From: Pisaster brevispinus | Taxonomy: Eukaryota > Echinodermata > Asteroidea > Forcipulatida > Asteriidae | NCBI GenBank assembly: GCA_023634235.1 | Contig: JAMKCF010000003.1 | Location: forward strand, 4,802,958-4,866,957 | DNA: 64,000 nucleotides | Direction: 5' to 3' | Shown: piece after piece, positions 57,701 through 64,000 of the stretch | Position numbering within the stretch: position 1 is the stretch's first letter | Layout: every line of letters begins with the position of its first letter | Notes under the pieces: generated by a model | Seen by the model: the letters and a program-made list of their open reading frames with translations, nothing else | The model's database searches: none | Told to the model about the DNA's origin: nothing | Made by a program: the position numbers and the translations under genes

Positions 57701-59154
57701 CTCCCCTGAGACGGTCAGAAACTTGTAAGGATATTAATGTTGATCACGAGCTCCAAATAGAGCAAAAACATCAGGTCGAAAAGCTCATGCATGAGTTTGC
57801 CGACATACTAACCGACATGCCTGGTTGCACACATTTGATACAACATACCGTCCAATTGACGAACATTTCACCGATTGTGTCTAAACCTTTTCCGGTGCCA
57901 CCAGCAGTACGAAAAACCATTGTCAACGAAATTGAAAAAATGCTTGAATTGGGAGTTATTGAGAAATCTACGTCAGCTTACGCTTCCCCAGTAGTTTTGG
58001 TTCATAAATCTGATGGCAGTAACAGATTTTGCATAGATTTTCGTCAACTAAACAATGTCACTGTATTTGATCCTGAACCAATACCAAATACTGAAGACTT
58101 GTTTTCCAGGGTGGCAAAAGCCAACTATTTTTCAAAACTTGATCTTACGAAAGGCTACTGGCAAATCCCAATGGCCCCAGAGGATAAAGATAAAACAGCC
58201 TTTGCGACTTCAGAGGGCCTGTATCAATTTACAGTTATGCCATTTGGAATGGTAAATGCACCGGCTGTATTTTCTAGACTTATGAGAAAGGTGCTAGTAG
58301 GACTACCCAATGTGGTTAATTACATAGATGATATTTTGATATATACAGAAAGTTGGAAGGATCACTTGCAGACTCTTGAAACCGTACTTCAAAGATTGAG
58401 AAGTGCGGGACTCACTGCCAAACCATCCAAATGTTGTATTGGATACAGAAGTCTCAAATTTCTTGGACATACGATAGGTGAGGGAATTGTGAAACCACAT
58501 CCGGAAACAGTGAGCAAGGTTCTAAAATCAGAACGACCTAAAACAAAGAAACAGGTCAGGTCATTTTTGGGATTAGTAGGATTTTACAGAAAATTCATCC
58601 CAAACTTCTCCGCAATCGCTGCTCCCTTGTCAGATTTGACCAAGAAAGGCAATCCGAACAAAGTAAACTGGGATGATGCACAAGACGCAGCGTTTAGAAC
58701 ACTAAAAAGTCGTGTGGCATCTGAACCAATTTTGCATCTACCAAACCCAAGCAAACAGTTTATACTGCAAACTGATGCATCTGACATTGGAATAGGGGCT
58801 ATGTTAGTACAGGAAGTTGATGGAGTCAAATTCCCAATCTCGTATGCCAGCAGAAAGCTTCTGCCAAGAGAAACCAAGTACTCAGTTATAGAAAGGGAAT
58901 GTTTAGCACTTGTATGGGCAATAAAGAAATTTCACTTCTTTTTGTATGGTAAGGAATTTGTTCTTGAAACGGACCACAGACCCCTCCTTTACTTAGCAAG
59001 AACGAAGATGTCAAACAGCAGAATAATGCGCTGGGCATTAAGTTTGCAACCATACCGATATAGAGTAGTGGCTATCAAAGGAAGTGAAAATGTAGGTGCG
59101 GATTTCTTGAGTCGTTGCCCAGAAGCTGACAATATGAGTAGTGTAAATATTTAA
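54733..59154 (+). CDS. Gag-Pol polyprotein of a Gmr1-like Ty3/gypsy retrotransposon
   Basis: One uninterrupted frame of 1,473 codons from the first ATG after the leader. Order by residue: charged coiled-coil stretch ~22-60; gag-like region ~75-245; CCHC knuckle CYNCGRIGHIAVNC 298-311; aspartic protease DSG at 404; integrase zinc finger H607, H614, C644, C647; integrase core D677, D737, E773 (35 residues between the last two); GPY/F motif at 914-916; reverse transcriptase with YIDD at 1197-1200; RNase H with D1348, E1389 and D1414. Integrase thus precedes reverse transcriptase, the reverse of most Ty3/gypsy elements and the hallmark of the Gmr1 group. All catalytic residues are present, there is no frameshift between gag and pol, and no envelope-like frame follows. 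It looks competent for transposition. Confidence 0.97.
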   Translation: MEFQKFIDLGKSLNIADKDLIEFARERQNEERVERQRVREERQEQREHEKEMKELDLSIAQEKSKLGLASETKETKFQGKGRLPKMPPFNEKTDDIDSYLGRFERFAANMQWSHDDWAVPLSVLLTGKALEVYSRLPDDLANSYKDLKTALLQRYEMTEEGFRLKFRQSKPDTNETYTQFSERINRYLFRWVELSSTERKFDNFVDLIMREQVINTCSKELKLFLKERKPSTLSEMTKMADRFQEAHKPSSMMPKFDEKNQIRKEGHRKQFDGSKSTKGTSDAERSKSEFKLHEDRECYNCGRIGHIAVNCKSRSRSRPHASKTAGLKQLKEETFENKVRQTLGACVELNAIRYHYSRPPGNYIRLESGDELPVVNAVSRPACDENMPVKHGKIGDHVVPVLRDSGCSTVVVKRTLVNKTQYTGRTQRCVLLDGTVREVRIAKVFIDTPYYVGEVEAVVMENPLYGIIVGNVAGVRDPNNPDIHWSPSLKQTSDTPLPQVNAVETRASKEKKAMPLKPLIVSEIPQISKSRAELITAQQEDSSLSKLFDLASKSLKTMNDRGIETGYCIRNEVLYRDFQSPLVQHGKVIKQLVVPKSYREKVMSLAHDSPLAGHLKVKKTTDRIIANFFWPGLQADVRRYCQSCDICQRTVPKGTVTKVPLGEMPLIDTPFKRVAVDIVGPIQPITERGNRYILTLVDYATRYPEAVALRSIETERVAEALLEIFCRVGVPDEILSDRGSQFTSAVMKELGRLLSMKQLTTSPYHPICNGLVERFNGTLKTMLKRMCAEKPNEWDRYLPAVLFAYREAPQESLGFSPFELLYGRTVRGPLAVLKELWSNEVEDEEVKTTYEYIVDLRARLEETCKVAQEELSRSAKRYKRYYDTKSKDRTFKDGDKVLILRPTSNSKLLLQWQGPYSVIKSVRKNDYLVKVKGKEKIYHANLLKMYVDRQNLRNVSTGEREVDVDANHLGGVSVVMEDDDQEDGINVNMPPLRRSETCKDINVDHELQIEQKHQVEKLMHEFADILTDMPGCTHLIQHTVQLTNISPIVSKPFPVPPAVRKTIVNEIEKMLELGVIEKSTSAYASPVVLVHKSDGSNRFCIDFRQLNNVTVFDPEPIPNTEDLFSRVAKANYFSKLDLTKGYWQIPMAPEDKDKTAFATSEGLYQFTVMPFGMVNAPAVFSRLMRKVLVGLPNVVNYIDDILIYTESWKDHLQTLETVLQRLRSAGLTAKPSKCCIGYRSLKFLGHTIGEGIVKPHPETVSKVLKSERPKTKKQVRSFLGLVGFYRKFIPNFSAIAAPLSDLTKKGNPNKVNWDDAQDAAFRTLKSRVASEPILHLPNPSKQFILQTDASDIGIGAMLVQEVDGVKFPISYASRKLLPRETKYSVIERECLALVWAIKKFHFFLYGKEFVLETDHRPLLYLARTKMSNSRIMRWALSLQPYRYRVVAIKGSENVGADFLSRCPEADNMSSVNI

Positions 59155-59240
59155 GTAGATGAATGAATGTAGTGTAATTCAAGTAAAATGGATTATGTTT
59201 ATGTTGGCTCATATTATTATAAAGACGGTTGCACCATCTT

Positions 59241-59254
59241 AAAGTGGGGAGTAA
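59241..59254 (+). promoter_or_regulatory. Polypurine tract
   Basis: AAAGTGGGGAGTAA directly abuts the 3' LTR, the expected plus-strand primer. Confidence 0.8.
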
Positions 59255-60353
59255 TGTCATAAGTGCCAACAAAATAAAGTATTCGTATTCTTGGAATAAG
59301 TGCGAACTATAGCTCGAATTGTTTAAATACTTAGAATGTTATAGGGGGACCTGTATCTGGAGAGGGTTTTGTCACGTCACATTCCTTATGAAATTATAAC
59401 ATTCCAACACTAAATGAAGTAGCGAAACTTGGGTGTAAGTACCGGTGATGTAGGTAGTAAGCACGGTATGTAAGGTGTATCTTTTATAGGTGATAGGTGA
59501 TTAGTACTATATGTCAGGTGTACCTTTTGTCTACACCTAGTAGTATATATTTGGGGAAATTCGGGAGTACGGTAGAGTACCAATTGACACGGTGGGGAGT
59601 AGACGATGCCCGATGTGGACGCCGGACCCCGAAGACTTCCAAGGTGTGGCCGGCCGCAGGACGACGGACCAGCAACATATGGACAGCTACTTTCCTGACT
59701 ACCACCGTGTCAATTAAATAATCATCCGTACTACCTGAGCCAGTTTCCTTAGCCAGACCAGGGGGTTCGTCGCCCGGTACTCTCGACCTCCTGTAAGTAA
59801 TGCTGCTAGTGTTTCTATCCAAATTATTCCATTCGGCTTTTGAGCAAATTTCCATTTTCTGCTGTTAAGAAAGTTATAGTTCTCTTGATTAAAGCGGGTT
59901 TCTTTTATGCATCTTTTAACTCGCAGGGTTTATGGCATGAGGCACAGCCTAACAAGGGAACTGGCATTCACCAACCTTCATCGTTGTATTAAATTGTTAT
60001 GGTTAATATAGTATTATTTTAGTTATGAAAATATCCTCGCAACTATGTTGGATTTCTTGCTTTAAGTTGCTTTTAATTTTGTCAGCATTAATCCTGCTAA
60101 CTGCTGTTGCATTAATATTATAACGCTGGCTCCATTGCTACCGTACTTCAATTATATTAAGCATGCACATTTTGTTGCTTTGTAAATAAGTTGCTTTGCA
60201 GTTCTTTAACTTCGCATTTATGATTAACACTTGATTTATTTATTCTTCATAAAACGTGTTTTCTGAGAATCAATTTAATTGTTTAAGTCCTGAGTCTTGC
60301 GTTGCCCTGTGACTATGAACCGTTCTTTACATTTCACAATTCCATCCGTGACA
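59255..60353 (+). repeat. 3' LTR (1,099 bp)
   Basis: Same length and, as far as read by eye, the same sequence as the 5' LTR. Confidence 0.95.
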
Positions 60354-60424
60354 CAAGCACAGCAATTTTTATCAAAATCAGAAGACATAAGGTACAAAAG
60401 TGCGTTGGTCTGACATGGAATGAC
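60354..60424. mobile_element. Right inverted repeat, distal end
   Basis: CAAGCACAGCAATTTTTATC... to TGACATGGAATGAC completes the arm that was cut at 53440. The first five bases are the target duplication of the retrotransposon. Flanking CATTA outside both element ends (50418-50423 region and 60425-60429) may be the original target duplication. Confidence 0.85.
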
Positions 60425-60848
60425 CCATTATAGTAAGCAATGAACAACAAAGTAAAAAAGCAAGCTAAAAAAGCTGTCTGGCAGGAGATTCTGCGTGGTC
60501 CCCCCGGAGGTTCCGTGGTCCCCCCCCCCCATCACGGCGAACTGTATACAAGATTATTCTAATAGTGCCCTTTTTTGAATCATCATCCTGCAACTCAGGT
60601 AATCAATTTCCCAAATGGGGAACATAATCTCCGGGGGACAGATTTCCCAATGACACAATGTCCGAATGAACGGCTCTGAACGAGTAGCTACTGGCTATAG
60701 CCGAAACGCCAAAACACTCCCATTCTCCAATGTTGGCATTGCAACCAACGTCCATAGCCTAACAACATAGAACGTAGCTAGCTAACAGTGATGGTGTATA
60801 TTATTCTGATCCAAAGGTGAGGGGCAATAATAACAAGAGGGTCAATTG
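60425..60848. other. Spacer / 3' flank of the terminal gene
   Basis: Contains poly-C runs near 60499 and 60522. No gene. It is presumably 3' UTR of the minus-strand gene that follows. Confidence 0.4.
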
Positions 60849-63800
60849 CTACTTTCGATCCGAAGCAGGATTGTGGTTGTGCGTCTGTGATGAGCCGGTA
60901 GTATTATCTGCAATGGTTTCGTCACTACTGCCGCTGCACTCCTCGTCATCCTCAGCGTACCTCGTGACATATCGACCTCCTTCCCAAACCATGTATAACT
61001 TCCTCCCGTCGCGTTTGATCTGCTTCACCATCTCTGGGGATGTGATTTCACCCTCGGCTAGGGCTCTGTAGTACTCGATCATCGCTTCCTGCGCAGCCCT
61101 CGACCGGTTTGAGAACCTCCGGAAAGCCTTGTACAAGGACTCGCCAAACTCTCGGGTGGCGTTTGCACACTGGCTCGCCAGTGGACAGATGATGGCGTGC
61201 TTGTAGACCTCTTCCTGCTTGATTTCCTGTAAAGCTGCAACTACACGTTCTTGGGCTTTGTGAGAGTTGTAGCTGATTGAGCTAGAGTAAGAGTTGACAA
61301 TATTAATGGCACGGAAAGCTGAATCCAGTGGAGTGTGGTCCGTGAAGTACTTGGTAAGCATGTCTTCAAGGGAGACATTTGGATCGACGTAGTTTACAGG
61401 GCGCTCCTTCCAGTCTCCGCGACCTCTTGATCCATCTTCGCGGAGGTTGCCTTGGACTTGAAGCAGGTGGTCGAGCCTGTTAGCATCGAGGTTGATTCTC
61501 CAACGGCATGGCGATCGGTCGTGCGATAGACGACCTGTTTTTGGCTCTTGTGTTGCAGAAGAGCATGGTAGAGGAGAAACATACATCGTCAACGATTCAC
61601 CCTCTCTGAGATTAACATCTTCGTCTACCTTCTTCAATGAAGGTAATTCGCTCTTCTCTGTCATCTCTTGAACATTCTTGTTTTTTTCCATTCCACTTTT
61701 GACAGCAGATTGTGGAGTCATATCCACGTCTGTAACTCCATTTCCTGTCTCAATTTGCATGTTATCTTCTGCAGTAATCAAAACTTCTCCAGGCTTTGTC
61801 AAAATAACCTTTTTCTTGTCCATAACTCTGCTGCAGGTCTCCTTGTGCTCCTCGTTTTGAATATCTTCATCTATAACTGGCTGCCTTTTGGGAACTGCCT
61901 CCTCAATCACAGGCAGAGATTCCTTTTCTCTTGTTGCAGTACAATCTTCGTTTGACTTTTGTTGAGTCATTGGCAAAGCATCATTAATGACATTGTCCGC
62001 CTTCTCGCCAACGACAAGTGTTTGATGTTCTTCTTCAGTTTGCGCTTCTGAATGTGACCGGTTTTCCTTGTCAAGTGGTTTAATCTCTACATCGGATACT
62101 CTTGGCCTGGTGTCATCCACTGGTGTTCGGAAGAGCCTGACGCCAATTGCGAGGTCTGGGTAGACCTCAGATGAATCCTGTTCTGTATCTGGGTCAACAG
62201 TTTCGAGTTGTGAGCCAAGCCCGAACAAAGCTGTCTCTGGTTTGATTTTATCGGGACACAGCGTATTCTCTTCGATGATGGGCTTCGGTTTCTCGGAATC
62301 TCGTTTTGAAGATGTCTCTTTCAATTTGGCAGTCGCTGAATTTGCCTCCTTTTTAGTCTTTGTTCTCAACTTACTCCTTGTTTTGTTTGTACCGGCTTGA
62401 TCCACCTTGCATCTTGTAGATGTTGGATCAATCGGTAAATCTTGGGATACTTTACTGTTTTTCGGTTTTTCTTGTTCAGGGCGATGACGTCCATCAGACC
62501 CGGAACTTTCTTCCGAGAGATCATTCTGAAACCCTGGTGGAAATGTGTACTTGGTGACACATGTGGTGGCCGGCTCATGTATGTAACTGGTCAAGCTTTT
62601 AACTTGAACCTTTAAATGCATCACAACTTTGGGCGGATCATTCGGGAAACATTTGGACTCTTCATCGCACAAACTCAGGAGTTTGTGAGAGGGAAGTTCT
62701 GTATCATAAACGCTTGTTGGCATTTCCGAATCAACGCGCTGTGGTGTCACCGTATTGACGAACGAATCAAGAAGAGCAGGTTTATTTAGTTCATCTGACA
62801 CGTCGGTTTTAGTGTCAGTGTGGAGACAAACGACATTTTTAGTGAGGGACGTCGTGAGTTTAGATACCGGGATTTCGACAACAGTGGACCCTAGTGAGGA
62901 CATGTCATGGGAAGTTTCGTTCTGCTGCTGACCAGTTGTCCGGACTTCCTTACGGGCGTTGTCTCCCAGTTCAGGGACACCAGAGACTTTTTCTTCTGTA
63001 ATGCCCACGTCTGTACGCACATGCTTTTCCACCATTTCTCCCCTGGGTTCATGATGGGGCATGGTATGCTTCAAGTTTGTCTTGCCAACGTCAACAAGCT
63101 CCTGTTCTTTCGAGGATAAGGCCGAAAAGCTTTTAGATACCTCGTCTGTGCGAAGCTTACCCTTCGGCAGGCAAGAACTGAGACTTTTTCGTCTCTCTAT
63201 GTGTGATTCTGATGAGTTCTTGTTGCGGGGCATTTCATCTGGAACCTTCAACTCGTCATGGCAGCAAGTGTTTTCTGAAGACACTGAAAATGTGAGCGTT
63301 TCCTTTTCCACGCGTTTTTGACACAAGAACCCCTGTGTCATTGGCTGAAGATTTTCTGCCAATTTGCATTTGGGAACAGTTTGGCAGAAGTTAGTCAGGC
63401 TCTGTGGCTGGCAGTCGCCATTGGCTGACGACGACATCTCACATGATTGTTCAGTAACTTGATTTGTTTCAAGGGGATAACTTTCACCTTGCTCCTTTGA
63501 TACTGAACTGGAACTTCGGTAACTATTATTATCGGTTTGACATTCAGTTGAGGAAACGAAACTACCCTCAGGTTTTAGTAACTCACACGGGCCAGGCCTT
63601 GATTTCGAGGCAGCATCGACACCCAAACTTTTCTGGTTTGTGTTCTCTCTAACGTCAATATCTTCAGGCTTTTCGTCAGTGGAAGCTTCTGCCTTGACGA
63701 CTGTAGCTGGGATAATTTTTTTCTCTTGTACTTTTTGTTTGTGTACATGCGCTCTCAGGTTAGTACAGCTTCGTCTCTGTGGGCCCTCGTTCTGTGCTTT

Positions 63801-64000
63801 TCCGAGGGGATTCAGACGACGGTGATGGCCGTGTCTGTGGCAAAGATCGACAGGCTCTAGGTGTTTCAGGCCTTTCGGAAGCCGATCGAAGCATATGTTC
63901 CCAATGTAGGTTGGGTCGACAACCTTGCATGGAGCCCAAGGTGGATTGACAAGGTGCTTAAGTGACGAGCTCGTGCTTCTATCTCGTTTATTGCTTCCCT
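60849..64000 (-). CDS. Unrecognised large protein, 3' part, open to the window edge
   Basis: The minus strand is open without a stop from the window edge (64000) to TAG at 60849-60851, about 1,050 codons. There is no in-frame ATG between 63626 and 64000, so the start is outside the window or in another exon. Near the edge it reads NPPWAPCKVVDPTYIGNICF followed by a His/Arg cluster (CHRHGHHRR). The middle ~650 residues are Ser/Thr/Glu/Lys-rich and probably disordered. The last ~220 residues look folded: RRWRINLDANRLDHLLQVQG, VSLEDMLTKYFTDHTPLD, then helices AQERVVAALQEIKQEEVYKH and REFGESLYKAFRRF, and RDGRKLYMVWEGGRYVTRY. I do not recognise a family and assign no function. A single long exon of this kind is unusual beside the intron-rich neighbours. 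Confidence 0.8.
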   Translation of the reverse strand, partial: GSNKRDRSTSSSLKHLVNPPWAPCKVVDPTYIGNICFDRLPKGLKHLEPVDLCHRHGHHRRLNPLGKAQNEGPQRRSCTNLRAHVHKQKVQEKKIIPATVVKAEASTDEKPEDIDVRENTNQKSLGVDAASKSRPGPCELLKPEGSFVSSTECQTDNNSYRSSSSVSKEQGESYPLETNQVTEQSCEMSSSANGDCQPQSLTNFCQTVPKCKLAENLQPMTQGFLCQKRVEKETLTFSVSSENTCCHDELKVPDEMPRNKNSSESHIERRKSLSSCLPKGKLRTDEVSKSFSALSSKEQELVDVGKTNLKHTMPHHEPRGEMVEKHVRTDVGITEEKVSGVPELGDNARKEVRTTGQQQNETSHDMSSLGSTVVEIPVSKLTTSLTKNVVCLHTDTKTDVSDELNKPALLDSFVNTVTPQRVDSEMPTSVYDTELPSHKLLSLCDEESKCFPNDPPKVVMHLKVQVKSLTSYIHEPATTCVTKYTFPPGFQNDLSEESSGSDGRHRPEQEKPKNSKVSQDLPIDPTSTRCKVDQAGTNKTRSKLRTKTKKEANSATAKLKETSSKRDSEKPKPIIEENTLCPDKIKPETALFGLGSQLETVDPDTEQDSSEVYPDLAIGVRLFRTPVDDTRPRVSDVEIKPLDKENRSHSEAQTEEEHQTLVVGEKADNVINDALPMTQQKSNEDCTATREKESLPVIEEAVPKRQPVIDEDIQNEEHKETCSRVMDKKKVILTKPGEVLITAEDNMQIETGNGVTDVDMTPQSAVKSGMEKNKNVQEMTEKSELPSLKKVDEDVNLREGESLTMYVSPLPCSSATQEPKTGRLSHDRSPCRWRINLDANRLDHLLQVQGNLREDGSRGRGDWKERPVNYVDPNVSLEDMLTKYFTDHTPLDSAFRAINIVNSYSSSISYNSHKAQERVVAALQEIKQEEVYKHAIICPLASQCANATREFGESLYKAFRRFSNRSRAAQEAMIEYYRALAEGEITSPEMVKQIKRDGRKLYMVWEGGRYVTRYAEDDEECSGSSDETIADNTTGSSQTHNHNPASDRK

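Larger units (their letters stand above)
53441..60353 (+). mobile_element. Complete LTR retrotransposon, Gmr1-like Ty3/gypsy, 6,913 bp
   Basis: 5' LTR 53441-54539, primer site 54542, gag-pol 54733-59154, polypurine tract 59241-59254, 3' LTR 59255-60353, flanked by CAAGC target duplications. It is inserted in the right arm of the older inverted-repeat element, so the insertion order is clear. Confidence 0.97.

Overview
This window is animal nuclear DNA. It is AT-rich, its genes are split by many introns, and most of the length is transposable-element and satellite sequence. Four conserved animal genes can be read exon by exon or in part: the 3' end of a copper-transporting P-type ATPase (ATP7, + strand), TXNDC17/TRP14 (- strand, complete), NOC4L (- strand, complete, 11 coding exons) and a TIMM22-like exon (- strand). 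The repeats include a Gmr1-like Ty3/gypsy element, a group described from deuterostomes, plus tRNA-derived SINEs and fold-back MITEs. A marine invertebrate deuterostome, most likely an echinoderm, fits best, but this is inference and the species cannot be fixed from the sequence.

Layout. 0.1-1.2 kb: last three coding exons of ATP7. 5.7-15.7 kb: a candidate two-exon gene for a small secreted peptide. Its intron holds an inverted-repeat element (6.2-9.1 kb) and a strikingly regular array built from tRNA-like SINE heads (8.9-11.3 kb), followed by a tail-only array (11.6-12.1 kb). 14.6-21.5 kb: LINE 3' fragments and several MITE hairpins. 19.4-21.8 kb: TXNDC17. 23.8-36.8 kb: NOC4L, with repeat-filled introns, including tandem copies of its own exon-6 end, a CRE-rich duplicated element and an element ending in inverted tandem repeats. 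36.9-37.3 kb: a palindromic 21-bp minisatellite just upstream of the NOC4L start.

37.9-39.1 kb: a ~453-bp tandem array. 39.6-42.3 kb: a ~190-bp satellite of about 15 units. 42.3-50.4 kb: unresolved coding remnants, two MITEs with CAG target duplications, the TIMM22-like exon and a ~730-bp fold-back. 50.4-60.4 kb: an element with ~770-bp inverted repeats, whose right arm was split by a complete LTR retrotransposon (6,913 bp, apparently identical 1,099-bp LTRs, one open gag-pol frame). 60.8-64.0 kb: the 3' part of an unrecognised protein gene on the - strand, open to the window edge.

The host genes are housekeeping genes of different pathways (copper export, thiol redox, 40S ribosome biogenesis, mitochondrial carrier import) and show no functional cluster. 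The main story is how mobile and satellite DNA is nested in, and partly built from, the introns and promoters of these genes. No searches could be run; gene names rest on reading the exon translations against the known families.
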